A program made the translations under genes and the position numbers. The notes under the pieces are model-generated. The model saw nothing but the letters and a program-made list of their open reading frames with translations. It did not search any database and was not told the origin of the DNA. This document shows, piece by piece, positions 35,114-44,266 of a stretch of DNA of 64,000 bases. How positions within the stretch are numbered: position 1 is the first letter of the stretch; the number at the start of each line of letters is the position of its first letter. Source of the stretch: Chitinophagaceae bacterium (GTDB lineage Bacteria; Bacteroidota; Bacteroidia; Chitinophagales; UBA10324); assembly GCA_016717285.1 (NCBI GenBank), contig JADKFU010000004.1, forward strand, positions 992,001 through 1,056,000, in the 5' to 3' direction.

Positions 35114-36274
35114 ATGAGATATTCAAGACTTTTAATTTCAATAATTAAATGCTGTTGCTGCACTTTGCTGTTATTATCCCACCATCAGGCAAAGGCACAG
35201 ATAAGCAGCGACAGTACTGCTGTTGATTCCGTGTTGTTAATCGAAATGGCAAAAGAAATGGAAGCAGCACAAGAAACTTCGGCTGCACCACGGGCTGCAG
35301 CTTCACCCAATCCAGACATCAGTGCTATTGGTGATTTCCAGGGTTCGTATAATAGTGAAGCAGAAAGAAATTTTGATTGGTACCTGCATGAAGCGGAGGT
35401 TTCATTGCAGGCAGTTGTAGATCCATATGTAAGAGCAGATTTGTTTCTTTCATTCGGAAGAGATCCTGAAACACTGAAGTATGGTGTGGATGTGGAAGAA
35501 GGTTATCTCACCACGCTTTCACTTCCAGCGAAGCTGCAATTAAAGGTCGGAAAATTCAGGCAGGCATTGGGTCGTATCAATCCGGTGCATCCACACGCTT
35601 TACCCTTTATTGATATGCCGAATGCTTTCGTAAACTATTTCGGAGAAGAAGGATTGAATGATGAAGGCATTTCATTGAGCTGGCTGATTCCGAATCATAC
35701 ATTTTACCAGGAGCTTACTTTCCAGGCAACAGCCGGCTTTTCAGAAACGCCGAGTTTCGAAAGAAGCAACGGTAATCAATTTGTTTATCTCGGTCATTTA
35801 AAAAATTTCTGGGATCTCACGCCAAATGCTACACTTGAGTTCGGAATAAGCGCAGTAACGGGTCCGAATGATTCATCAGGCACCACTAATATTGCAGCGG
35901 CAGATCTTACTTACAAATGGAAACCTGTTCAGTTGAACACTTACCATTCACTCACCTGGCAAACGGAGTTCTTCTATAGCAATGCCAACTTCAGTGAAAA
36001 CAATAAAGTCAATTCTTTCGGCCTCTATTCTTTCATTACTTATCAGCTTGCAAAACGATGGATGACAACATTGCGATATGATTATTCACAACAACCTTAT
36101 TCTTCAAAGGAAACAGAGCAGGCAGCGTCACTCACCTTTGAATGGTATGCGACAGAGTTTCAAAAAATAGGATTGGAAGGAAAAGTGACTGATCCCGGTG
36201 ATCGTGATACTTTTTTTGAAGGATGGTTGCGATGGATTTTTATTATCGGATCACATGGCGCCCATCAGTATTAG
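35114..36274 (+). CDS. Outer-membrane beta-barrel protein linked to metal uptake
   Basis: The 386-residue protein has a signal peptide (first ~28 residues, ending QAKAQ) and a barrel-like pattern of alternating aromatic strands (NFDWYLHEAEVSLQAVVDPY, AKLQLKVGKFRQALGRI, WDLTPNATLEFGISAVTG). It ends in a terminal aromatic residue. A His-rich turn (NPVHPHALPF) may bind metal. It resembles zinc-regulated porins found upstream of zinc ABC importers. It lies 49 bases before the metal-binding protein gene, in one likely operon. Confidence 0.75.
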   Translation: MRYSRLLISIIKCCCCTLLLLSHHQAKAQISSDSTAVDSVLLIEMAKEMEAAQETSAAPRAAASPNPDISAIGDFQGSYNSEAERNFDWYLHEAEVSLQAVVDPYVRADLFLSFGRDPETLKYGVDVEEGYLTTLSLPAKLQLKVGKFRQALGRINPVHPHALPFIDMPNAFVNYFGEEGLNDEGISLSWLIPNHTFYQELTFQATAGFSETPSFERSNGNQFVYLGHLKNFWDLTPNATLEFGISAVTGPNDSSGTTNIAAADLTYKWKPVQLNTYHSLTWQTEFFYSNANFSENNKVNSFGLYSFITYQLAKRWMTTLRYDYSQQPYSSKETEQAASLTFEWYATEFQKIGLEGKVTDPGDRDTFFEGWLRWIFIIGSHGAHQY

Positions 36275-36323
36275 CATTTAGAATGGAGAACTATGAATTT
36301 TAAAAAAAAGAAAAAGAAAATCT

Positions 36324-37232
36324 ATGAGAACAATGAGAATCATCTGGATGGCTGTGATTTCAAGCTGCATTTCATTTTACAGTTTGGGTGGAACAATAAA
36401 AGTTGTTACCACGCTAACAGATTTAAAAAGTATTGCGGAGTTTATTGGTGGAGATAAAGTATCTGCTACTTCTATTGCTACCGGTTATCAGAATCCGCAT
36501 TTCGTTGACCCTAAGCCAAGCTACATCATGAGCTTGACCAATGCAGATTTATTCGTAACCGTTGGATTGGATCTGGAAACCGGATGGTCGCCGCAATTGC
36601 TTACCAGTTCGCGCAACAATAAAATTCAAAAGGGATCAGCCGGTTATGTAGATGCATCCATTGGTGTAAATCTGTTGCAGGTACCTTCTGCTATCAACCG
36701 TGCTGAAGGTGATATTCATATTTATGGCAACCCGCACTATTGGCTTGATCCGTTAAATGGAAAAGTAATTGCAAGAAATATCTGCAATGGATTGGAACGT
36801 GTATCACCGGAGAATAAAGCGTATTTCGAAAGTAACCTCACCGCATTCAATACAATGATTGATGCAAAAATGAAACAGTGGCTTGCTGCAATGGCGCCGT
36901 ATAGAGGTGCAAAGCTGATTGCTTACCACAACGAGTGGTGCTACTTTGAAAACAGGTTCGGGTTAAAAATTGTCGACTTCATGGAACCCAAGCCTGGTAT
37001 TCCGCCTACGCCTTCACAATTGGTGAAGGTGATAAACGAAGTCAACACCAATCATATCAAAGTGATTATTTCTTCACCCTACTTCACTACTTCATCGTCA
37101 GATGTGGTAGCAAAAGAAACAGGTGTTAAAGTGCTTACACTAGCTACTTCGGCAGGAGCTTTTGATGGTGTCAAAAATTACTTTGATTTGTTTGAATATA
37201 ATGTCAGACAACTTGTGAGTGCGTTGAAATAG
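36324..37232 (+). CDS. Periplasmic metal-binding protein of an ABC importer (cluster A-I, ZnuA/TroA-like)
   Basis: The 302-residue protein has a signal peptide (MRTMRIIWMAVISSCISFYS). Metal ligand positions of the family are recognisable: His in QNPHFVDPKPSYI, His in GNPHYWLDPLNG, an acid or His in YHNEWCYFENRFGLK, and the C-terminal ATSAGAFDGVKNYFD region. The body fits the ZnuA/TroA lipoprotein family that binds zinc or manganese. No lipobox is visible. It is followed by a permease gene on the same strand after 231 bases with no ATPase gene. Metal choice is not clear from sequence. Confidence 0.82.
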   Translation: MRTMRIIWMAVISSCISFYSLGGTIKVVTTLTDLKSIAEFIGGDKVSATSIATGYQNPHFVDPKPSYIMSLTNADLFVTVGLDLETGWSPQLLTSSRNNKIQKGSAGYVDASIGVNLLQVPSAINRAEGDIHIYGNPHYWLDPLNGKVIARNICNGLERVSPENKAYFESNLTAFNTMIDAKMKQWLAAMAPYRGAKLIAYHNEWCYFENRFGLKIVDFMEPKPGIPPTPSQLVKVINEVNTNHIKVIISSPYFTTSSSDVVAKETGVKVLTLATSAGAFDGVKNYFDLFEYNVRQLVSALK

Positions 37233-37243
37233 TGGTTTATAGA

Positions 37244-37303
37244 TATTAGTCATTGAGTCATTAGTCAATAATCAAAAGTTAATAGTCAAAAGTCAATAAT
37301 CAT
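37244..37303. repeat. Degenerate GTCATTA/GTCAATA repeats
   Basis: ATTAGTCATTGAGTCATTAG, then TCAATAATCAAAAGTTAATAG and TCAAAAGTCAATAATCATT: imperfect heptamers in the gap between the metal-binding protein and the permease. The same unit occurs at moaE. Confidence 0.65.
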
Positions 37304-37463
37304 TTTGTAGCTGTTGATTGCTTACTTTATCGTGTTTGGTGAATGACGTAAAGTTAGTTTGACTTTATGAATCGGCACATTTGCACATTAATTCAGAGGC
37401 ACATCAATTCAGCAGATTTCAAAGCTCATACTTCATTAGTCATCAATTCTAAAAAAAAACCTC

Positions 37464-38300
37464 ATGTTTCAGATGTTTCAATTGCCGTTTATGGTACAGG
37501 CTTTTGTGGTGGCAATAATCACAGGCGTACTGCTTTCCTATCTGGGCGTTCATGTAGTGGGGAGAGGAATCGTATTTGTTGATCTTGCCTTGGGTCAGAT
37601 TTCTTCGCTGGGAGTTGCTTTTGCTGCATTCATCGGATTTGGTGTTACCACTATTCCTTTGGCATTTACATTAGTTGGAGCTTTGCTGATGTCTTTCATC
37701 AGCATTCGTGATAAGCGGTTAAAGCAGGAAGCGATCATTGGTATTTTATATGCATTCGCATCTGCGCTCACCGTTTTGCTGATTTCAAAAACACCGCATG
37801 GTGATGCTGACATCCAGGAAGTATTATTCGGCAGTATTTTATCAGTGAGCTGGGAACAGATCATTGCAATCAGCATCGTGTTTGGCCTCATAGCATTTGT
37901 TCATGGTATTTTCTACCGGAAATTTTTTGCACTCACCGAGTCCTTTGAAAATGGTGATCATCATCAAGCCGGAATTTTCAATAGTTGGAATTTTCTCTTT
38001 TACATTTCAATTGGCCTCGCCATCGTATATGCAGTGAAGGTAAATGGTGTAATTCCGGTTTTCTCCTATCTCATTATTCCGGCTGTGACCGCTATCATGC
38101 TTACAAAAAATAACCTGCTGGTACTTTTAATTTCACTTCTGATCAGCGTGTCGGGAAGTTTTGTAGGGTTGAATGTTTCGTTTCATTATGATTTTCCTGC
38201 CGGATCGTCGATTGTTGCAGTACTAGGTTCAATTTTTATCCTTGCTTCACTTTATAAAATGTTGAGCAATGTTGGCAAAGAAAAAAACATGAATGCTTAA
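37464..38300 (+). CDS. Metal ABC transporter permease (ZnuB/TroC-like)
   Basis: The 278-residue membrane protein has about eight helices and the family sequence GVLLSYLGVHVVGRGIVFVD, ALGQISSLGVAFAAFIG and VNGVIPVFSYLIIPAVTAIM. It belongs to the ABC-3 family that imports zinc, manganese or iron with a cluster A-I binding protein, here at 36.3 kb. The usual ATPase gene between or after the two is missing in this window, so it must be encoded elsewhere or the importer is incomplete. The start MFQMFQLPFMVQAF is the most upstream ATG consistent with the family. Confidence 0.88.
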   Translation: MFQMFQLPFMVQAFVVAIITGVLLSYLGVHVVGRGIVFVDLALGQISSLGVAFAAFIGFGVTTIPLAFTLVGALLMSFISIRDKRLKQEAIIGILYAFASALTVLLISKTPHGDADIQEVLFGSILSVSWEQIIAISIVFGLIAFVHGIFYRKFFALTESFENGDHHQAGIFNSWNFLFYISIGLAIVYAVKVNGVIPVFSYLIIPAVTAIMLTKNNLLVLLISLLISVSGSFVGLNVSFHYDFPAGSSIVAVLGSIFILASLYKMLSNVGKEKNMNA

Positions 38301-38462
38301 ATTGATTTGTTGAAATACTTTGTGGATGAATAGCAGAAGTAAGCGTGATCAGCAGCCGCCTGAAAGGGTACAATGCTGAAAGTATTTTTCGGCCGGAATG
38401 AAAAGTTTAACGCCTTGGAGGAAAAGATTTAAATTGTAATTTACTCTCGCAACAGGGATTCA

Positions 38463-39413
38463 ATGATTAATATTTATTTCAGACAGCAGGATAAAATAGT
38501 GCGGGAGTCGGATTTACGCACGTTGCCGCAGATAGATCCGCTCAACGTGGTGTGGGTGGATCTAAACAGGCTCGATGAGCTGGAGACACGTTATATCAGC
38601 AGCAAGTTTGGAATTAATTTAAGTGAAAAGCAGCAGCAGGAAGAAATTGAGAGTAGCTCCCGGTATCATGAAACCAACAAGATCATTGTTGCGAACTCCA
38701 ACTTCTTACTCCAACAAGGAGATACCTACATAAGCGATCCGGCCTCTTTTATTTTGAAAAACAATTACCTGATCACACACCGAACAAATGAGTTCCGGTC
38801 ATTTACAGAAATTTCGAAACGGGTGTTATACGCACCAAAGTCATTCCCGTCAGGTTACCATGTGATGTTGTCGATTTTTGAAAACCGCATTGACTTTGAT
38901 GCTGACTTGCTCGAGAACATCGCGAAAGAGATATCGCGCATCGGCAAATTCATGGGCGCAGAGCAAAAAGCGGATAAAGAAATTCTCATTCGTGCTACGC
39001 AGTTGCAGGAAATGACGATGTTGCTCCGTCAGAATATGATTGACAAGCAGCGTATGATTTCCGCCATGTTGCGCAGCGATCACTTTCCGAAAGATTGTTA
39101 TGAGCGATTACGTATGATGATTAAAGATGTGAATTCACTGATGGATCACACTACTTTCAGTTTCGACAGGCTCGAATATTTACAGGATACATTTCTTGGC
39201 CTGATCAATATCGAACAAAACAAGATCATCAAACTCTTTACGGTTGCCTCAGTGGTTTTTCTTCCTCCCACATTAGTAGCTTCTATTTATGGAATGAACT
39301 TCGATACGCTGCCCGAGCTGCACTGGAAGTATGGATATCTCTTTGCTTTGGTGCTCATGCTGCTGTCTTCCTTGCTAACACTTTGGATTTTCAGGCGCAA
39401 CAGGTGGTTATAA
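38463..39413 (+). CDS. corA: CorA-family magnesium/cobalt transporter
   Basis: The 316-residue protein has a cytoplasmic N-terminal domain and two C-terminal membrane helices with the signature Gly-Met-Asn in SIYGMNFDTL. The final helix ends in a basic tail (LWIFRRNRWL). The funnel helix (LEYLQDTFLGLINIEQNKI) and loop length fit CorA. CorA is a pentameric channel for Mg2+ and, in some members, Co2+ or Ni2+. It lies 163 bases after the permease on the same strand and may belong to the metal-transport cluster, though a link by regulation is not shown. Confidence 0.9.
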   Translation: MINIYFRQQDKIVRESDLRTLPQIDPLNVVWVDLNRLDELETRYISSKFGINLSEKQQQEEIESSSRYHETNKIIVANSNFLLQQGDTYISDPASFILKNNYLITHRTNEFRSFTEISKRVLYAPKSFPSGYHVMLSIFENRIDFDADLLENIAKEISRIGKFMGAEQKADKEILIRATQLQEMTMLLRQNMIDKQRMISAMLRSDHFPKDCYERLRMMIKDVNSLMDHTTFSFDRLEYLQDTFLGLINIEQNKIIKLFTVASVVFLPPTLVASIYGMNFDTLPELHWKYGYLFALVLMLLSSLLTLWIFRRNRWL

Positions 39414-39739
39414 ATATTCAACTGAATGTTGTCCGCCCATCTTCCCTGTTGCAGTTCATAGCCTTTCGATTTCAAAAATGCCATCGCTTAATATTTTGAA
39501 CCCGGATTATTTTCCCGCATTTTTCAGTTGAAATCCTGCTACGCTGAACTGCAAATGTGGTTGAAGTAATATTTCCCAAACCCAAAGCAGTGCTAGGCCA
39601 GGGTTAAACCAGCTTTGTTTTGAAATATTAAATGCGGGTTTATGTGATCCAAATAAGAATACCTGATCTATGAATAAAAAAACCGGCGGTGAATTGCGCC
39701 GGCTTCAATTGCTTGATTTTCAATTTCAAAGAGTGTTTT
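39414..39739. other. 326-base gap between corA and the adhesin-like gene
   Basis: No ORF is supported. The right end holds a rho-independent terminator serving the minus-strand gene. Nothing else was recognised in the first 260 bases. Confidence 0.5.
39676..39704 (-). terminator. Rho-independent terminator of the 39740-42097 gene
   Basis: On the minus strand CCGGCG and CGCCGG form a 6-bp GC stem around an 8-base loop, followed by seven T. It lies 36 bases after the stop of the adhesin-like gene. Confidence 0.8.
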
Positions 39740-42097
39740 TCAGCGAACCAATTCCATTTGTTTTGTCGCAATAATTTTTCCATCCACATACAAAGTGTAA
39801 GCGTAGGTACCTGCTGCAAATATTCCTGCATCAAGTCGCAGGTGATCTTCATTGCAGGAAACCGGAATCACACTGATTACTTCTGCAGACGAAGTATTGG
39901 TGATCATGATAGAAGCATCGTGACAGTTGGATGGAATGCGGAAGGGAATTAATGTGGAGTTGTCAAAGGGATTTGGGATATTCTGCCCAAGCAATGCAAT
40001 GTGTTCGGATGCTGTGAATGAAAGCTTGGCGAAACCATCATTCGAAGAAGCTTGATTGGCTGACATTGATTGTTTTAATTCAACTATCTGTTGCTGTAAA
40101 TTTTCATTCTGAGATTTAATTTCATCGTTTTGTTTTGACAACTCCTGAACGGATTTTACCAAAGGAACAACAAAATCAGAGTAGCTTAAACCATAAGGAT
40201 CTTTCTCGTTTTGTGGTTTATAAATCCCACTGAAGTCGTAATTTATTTTTTCTGCAGCGGCTTCAACTTCCTGAGCAATGAATCCTGTGTATTGAATTTC
40301 TTCTTTCTTCGTGATTTCTTCTTCATAACCATTAGTTTCATTTTTGTCCCCAGATTGGATCCCAATAAATTTATTGAGACCATGAATATCATAATTGTAG
40401 GTAACAGGTTTCAATTGATTTATAAATGACAATCCCGGAACATTTTCTTCTATATTTTTCTTGAAACGGCCATCAGAATAAATTACAAAACTGCCAGCAG
40501 CTTTAACGGATGTTACAGTTGTACCGCCTAACATCACTTGATTGCTGGCGGTGATAGTGGCTCCATATCCCAAGGAAGAGGAATAGTTGAAACCAGCGGC
40601 ATTAGCCCCGGCCTGGAAGCCGACGCAGGTGTTGCCATTGCCAATTGCCAGATCTCCAAACTGACCTGCAACCCCGCTTCCATATCCCACTGCAGTATTC
40701 GCGGTATATGTATCTCCATTTTTTAAAGCTCCTGATCCTATTGCTGTATTGCCTGACCCGATTGTATTGGAATATAATGTATTATATCCAACTGCAGTAT
40801 TGTTCCAAGCGATCGTATTTAAACCCAATGAATTTGCACCATAGGCGGAATTGTTGTTACCTGTAGAATTTGCGCCAAGGGAAAAGGATCCCATGCTGCT
40901 ATTGTAATTTCCAGTTGTATTTTGATATAGTGAGCGAAAGCCCAAAGCAGCATTATTTGAACCCGTACTATTGGAGTAAAGAGATTCATTTCCAAATGCA
41001 CAATTGTCAAGTCCCGTAGTATTTGAATATCCTGCACTATGTCCTGTCATGGTATTTTTGTTTCCTGTGGTATTTAATGTGCCGCAGGAAGCACCAACGA
41101 AAACATTCTCAAAACCAGTTGTATTTGAAAAGCCTGAATAAATCCCTAGAAAAATATTTGATGCGCCATCTAAATTTGAATACCCGGATTGAAATCCGAT
41201 CATCACATTTCCTGAACCAGTAGTGTTAGTATATGCGGCATCTTTGCCAATGAAAGTATTTTCGGAACCTATGGTATTTTTTGCACCCGCACTCGTACCA
41301 TAAAATGCATTCCAGTAACCTGTTGTGTTTTTAACTCCGCAATATTCTCCTGTAAATGTGTTTGAATAACCGGTGGTATTATTGAATCCTGCTGAATCTC
41401 CAAGAAAAGTGTTATAGCTACCTGAAGTATTATTATAGCCGCTTAGTGTTCCTATGAATGTATTTTGCAACCCTGAAGTATTGAAGTTGCCTGAAAAGGC
41501 ACCATAAAATGAATTATCATTTGCATTATTATTAGCACCTGATTGGTAACCAGAGAAGGAATTTTGACTGCCGGTTGTATTAATGTTACCTGAACCACTT
41601 CCCGCAAAAGTATTCCCATAACCGGTGCTGTTATTTCTCCCACTGTAAGCACCAGTAAAAGTATTGTGGCCGCCTGAATTTGCATATCCTGCCTCTGTAC
41701 CGAAGAATGAATTATAAAATCCTGTACCGGTAAAGCCGGCATTATTGCCTGCAAATACATTACTTTTTGTTACAGAAGAATTGCTTGCAAAAAATACTCT
41801 TTTATTGTTGATGTAAATACCATTGTTTGTGGAAAGATTGATGTTTCCTTTCACATCTAATTTCTGCACAGGAGCAGCAACACCAATTCCTACATTTCCT
41901 CCTGCCTGGATACGAATTTTTTCTACGGCAAAAGTTCTTAACACCAGATCGGTATTGTCGCTGGTTCCTACATAATTTGTGGCAGGATTGGTGCCTTCAT
42001 TACCGCTGGTATTCCATGTTTGTGCAAAAGATACTTGAGTGAAACACAGCGCTATAAGTGCGATGACAAACTGTGTAATTTGTTTTGTTGTTTTCAT
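39740..42097 (-). CDS. Adhesin-like exported protein: 17-residue repeats, S74-type chaperone domain, T9SS-like tail
   Basis: From the ATG at 42097 the protein has 785 residues with signal peptide MKTTKQITQFVIALIALCFT...FAQ. Residues about 115-465 are some twenty repeats of 17 residues of the form NTTGSYNTFLGDSAGFN, like the left-handed coils of trimeric autotransporter heads. An S74-like intramolecular chaperone domain follows (YSDGRFKKNIEENV, GFIAQEVEAAAEKI, YSDFVVPLVKSVQEL, about 537-655), then a coiled coil. A sorting-domain-like C-terminus ends the protein (LLGQNIPNPFDNSTLIPFR...AGTYAYTLYVDGKIIATKQM). The promoter carries a dyad shared with the next gene and the regulator at 44.3 kb. It is probably a trimeric surface fibre. 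Confidence 0.85.
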   Translation of the reverse strand: MKTTKQITQFVIALIALCFTQVSFAQTWNTSGNEGTNPATNYVGTSDNTDLVLRTFAVEKIRIQAGGNVGIGVAAPVQKLDVKGNINLSTNNGIYINNKRVFFASNSSVTKSNVFAGNNAGFTGTGFYNSFFGTEAGYANSGGHNTFTGAYSGRNNSTGYGNTFAGSGSGNINTTGSQNSFSGYQSGANNNANDNSFYGAFSGNFNTSGLQNTFIGTLSGYNNTSGSYNTFLGDSAGFNNTTGYSNTFTGEYCGVKNTTGYWNAFYGTSAGAKNTIGSENTFIGKDAAYTNTTGSGNVMIGFQSGYSNLDGASNIFLGIYSGFSNTTGFENVFVGASCGTLNTTGNKNTMTGHSAGYSNTTGLDNCAFGNESLYSNSTGSNNAALGFRSLYQNTTGNYNSSMGSFSLGANSTGNNNSAYGANSLGLNTIAWNNTAVGYNTLYSNTIGSGNTAIGSGALKNGDTYTANTAVGYGSGVAGQFGDLAIGNGNTCVGFQAGANAAGFNYSSSLGYGATITASNQVMLGGTTVTSVKAAGSFVIYSDGRFKKNIEENVPGLSFINQLKPVTYNYDIHGLNKFIGIQSGDKNETNGYEEEITKKEEIQYTGFIAQEVEAAAEKINYDFSGIYKPQNEKDPYGLSYSDFVVPLVKSVQELSKQNDEIKSQNENLQQQIVELKQSMSANQASSNDGFAKLSFTASEHIALLGQNIPNPFDNSTLIPFRIPSNCHDASIMITNTSSAEVISVIPVSCNEDHLRLDAGIFAAGTYAYTLYVDGKIIATKQMELVR

Positions 42098-42167
42098 TTG
42101 ACGTTTTTTTAGAATGATTGAATAATATTTAACGGTACAAAGATGTATTTGCACGATACCTGATTCC

Positions 42168-42185
42168 ACTACCGGATGATGTGGT
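42168..42185 (-). promoter_or_regulatory. Dyad ACTACCGGATGATGTGGT upstream of the adhesin-like gene
   Basis: This matches ACTAC-N8-GTAGT with one base different (GTGGT). It lies 71-88 bases before the start at 42097, with ACAAAGATGT (minus strand ACATCTTTGT, a -7-like box) 22 bases downstream of it in the transcript direction. The same block with the same spacing is found at the next gene (44185-44202). It is probably a response-regulator site; the function is inferred. Confidence 0.55.
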
Positions 42186-42260
42186 TAATCAGCACAACGA
42201 AACCATATTTTTGGAAAACAGGTAGTTATAGAACTCCACTTTTGTTGATTGACAGCAATG

Positions 42261-42290
42261 AAAAAGACCACTTACTTTTGTAAGTGGCCT
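42261..42290 (-). terminator. Rho-independent terminator after the 42357-44117 gene
   Basis: CCACTTAC and GTAAGTGG form an 8-bp stem with a TTTT/AAAA loop. On the minus strand five T follow (GTGGTCTTTTTC). Confidence 0.8.
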
Positions 42291-42356
42291 TGTGATTTTA
42301 ACAGGATAATAATTATATATATAAAGTACCCGCGTTACTTATTTCTATTTCGGTCA

Positions 42357-44117
42357 TCAATGCTGCACCAATAATTTTACCGGCTTTAATAAATTATTTT
42401 CAGCAGAGGTGATTTTGCAGAAATATATTCCGCTGTTCCATGTTGAGGTGTTGAGTGTTATAGAATTTCCATTTGTAAAATCAACAGCTGAAATGGTTTC
42501 CATCAGTTTTCCGCTGACATCAAAAACCTGAAGCGTACCGGTTACTGATTCATTGTTGTCAATAGAGAGTTGGACCAGATCGCCTGCAGGATTGGGAGAG
42601 ACCTGAAGGTGAAGGTCTCCAGTTGTGAGAAGTGCATTTCCTGTTTTAAGTGTTCCGCCGAAATGCCTGACCACCCATGCTGTGGAATACACATTCGATG
42701 CATTTTTTACAATTACATTTCCACCGATCGTTACCTCATCTGGGTGATTGGGATTAATGCCCACACAACTGCCACCGCTGGTTGAAAATGTTTGTTGTTC
42801 GATTACATCCGGTGAGTACACATCTTCCCATATTAAGTTGCCTGCTTTATTGTATCTCGCAGCAAACGTTTGTGCACTTGTGCCTGACGTGCCGGCTACA
42901 TAAACATCACCTGAAGCAGTTACATCAAAGTCATACAGTCTGGCAGTACTTTTTTTTGCGTTCCATCTAAAAGTACCATCTGCCTTGAACTTATAAAGCT
43001 GAATGCTATAACCCCACTCAGAATATAAGGATCCAATGTGCGCCCTGTATCGGTACGCTCCCATGTACACATTTTCATTTGCATCCAATCGGATTCGAAC
43101 GGGATATAATTGGCCATTCGGTGCATCGGCTTCAATGTTAATATTCCAAATCAGCTCGCCGGAAGTATTGTATTTTAAAATGATAGGGCGATTTTTGCCT
43201 ACACCAACATCGCTTGTAAGCACAACATAAGTATTGCCATTGGGAGCTGTCACAATAGAACCACCCTGATCGCTGGCTGTTGATGCAACATTGAAATCGT
43301 AGCTGCTGGTCCACAGTTGATTTCCATCAGCATCATATTTTATAGTGATCGCCGACAGGCCGGAAGCTGCAGTACCAATGCCTCCTGTTACATAGCTGTT
43401 TCCCGAAGCATCAGCTGATACATCGTTTCCATAATCAACATAATTTCCGTTGCCGGGAAAAACTACCGTCCAAAGCAAGTCACCTGAAATATTGTATTTG
43501 GCCGTAACTATATTGGAACTGCTGCCGTCTCCATTGTTTTTTGTTGATCCGTTTACAATCACATTGCCCTCGGAATCAAAGATCATAGAGAGCCAATTAT
43601 TATCAGGCGAGGTGTGTTTCCATTCCAGATTCATATTCGCATCGAGCTTCACTACTGCACGGATTCCTTTGTATAAAGTGGTGCCTACCGTTACAATGTC
43701 GCTTTGCGTTTCTATAAAATAAATGTTGTCTGCTTCATCAATCAGCAGATCGAGTACTCCATTATTCAATCCTATCGGATAAAGTAATGGAGCATCTCCC
43801 CAATCGGCATCAACGTCAAGATATTCGCTTAATAACGTTCCGGTAGAGCTGTATTTCTGAATGATCACGCGACCAGCAGCAGGATTGGTAATGCTGTTGT
43901 ATAAAGCTCCGTCAGTTGCTGAACCGGCAACAATGATGCTACCATCCGATGCCGTTACAATTTTACTATCACCCTGAACAGCATAGCCATTCGAAGAGTA
44001 TTTATATAGATTGGGGCTTAGACTCCAGTCTGCTGTTACCTGAGCAGAAGTCCGGTACGTGAAAAATAATGCCATCACCAGGATAGCAATTTGAGGAACG
44101 TATTTTCTTGTTTTCAT
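42357..44117 (-). CDS. Secreted SBBP/beta-propeller protein with T9SS sorting domain
   Basis: From the ATG at 44117 the protein has 586 residues, with signal peptide MKTRKYVPQIAILVMALFFTYRTSAQ-type sequence. It has about six repeats with the SBBP look (VVKLDANMNLEWKHTSPDNN, IVTAKYNISGDLLWTVVFPG, AITIKYDADGNQLWTSSYDF, IILKYNTSGELIWNINIEAD, AARYNKAGNLIWEDVYSPDV) and a T9SS type A domain (HLQVSPNPAGDLVQLSI...GIYFCKITSAENNLLKPVKL). It is a propeller-type exported protein of unknown ligand. Its promoter shares the dyad and the -7-like box with the adhesin-like gene downstream and lies just after the regulator gene. Confidence 0.85.
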   Translation of the reverse strand: MKTRKYVPQIAILVMALFFTYRTSAQVTADWSLSPNLYKYSSNGYAVQGDSKIVTASDGSIIVAGSATDGALYNSITNPAAGRVIIQKYSSTGTLLSEYLDVDADWGDAPLLYPIGLNNGVLDLLIDEADNIYFIETQSDIVTVGTTLYKGIRAVVKLDANMNLEWKHTSPDNNWLSMIFDSEGNVIVNGSTKNNGDGSSSNIVTAKYNISGDLLWTVVFPGNGNYVDYGNDVSADASGNSYVTGGIGTAASGLSAITIKYDADGNQLWTSSYDFNVASTASDQGGSIVTAPNGNTYVVLTSDVGVGKNRPIILKYNTSGELIWNINIEADAPNGQLYPVRIRLDANENVYMGAYRYRAHIGSLYSEWGYSIQLYKFKADGTFRWNAKKSTARLYDFDVTASGDVYVAGTSGTSAQTFAARYNKAGNLIWEDVYSPDVIEQQTFSTSGGSCVGINPNHPDEVTIGGNVIVKNASNVYSTAWVVRHFGGTLKTGNALLTTGDLHLQVSPNPAGDLVQLSIDNNESVTGTLQVFDVSGKLMETISAVDFTNGNSITLNTSTWNSGIYFCKITSAENNLLKPVKLLVQH

Positions 44118-44184
44118 AGAATTGTTTTTTAAGATGAATGAATTTTTAATAGGACAAAGATGTGGTGGTACCAGCGCGGATTGC

Positions 44185-44202
44185 ACTACCTGAGCATGTA
44201 GT
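44185..44202 (-). promoter_or_regulatory. Dyad ACTACCTGAGCATGTAGT upstream of the propeller gene
   Basis: A perfect 5-bp inverted repeat, ACTAC-N8-GTAGT, 68-85 bases upstream of the ATG at 44117. ACAAAGATGT lies 22 bases away on the gene side, exactly as at 42168-42185. The layout (a dyad with two half sites and an 8-base spacer) fits a NarL/LuxR-type dimer. The adjacent NarL-type gene is the natural candidate for binding. Confidence 0.6.
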
Positions 44203-44216
44203 TATTGGTGAAAATG

Positions 44217-44240
44217 AAAAAGCCGCATTCATGCGGCTTT
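44217..44240 (-). terminator. Rho-independent terminator after the 44267-44905 regulator
   Basis: AGCCGCAT/ATGCGGCT forms an 8-bp GC-rich stem with T runs on both sides, 27 bases after the regulator stop. It insulates the regulator from the propeller gene downstream. Confidence 0.85.
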
Positions 44241-44266
44241 AAGTGGTAATAAAATATATGGTGCAA

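Noticed and set aside
37367..37582. 71-codon frame between the metal-binding protein and the permease, as a possible ATPase remnant
   Set aside because: It overlaps the permease start in another frame and its translation contains no ABC ATPase motif (no Walker A, signature or Walker B).
40700..41750. Regular 51-base repetition that could suggest a CRISPR-like or satellite array
   Set aside because: It is in frame inside a coding sequence, translates to 17-residue protein repeats, and shows no fixed repeat/unique-spacer structure or cas genes.
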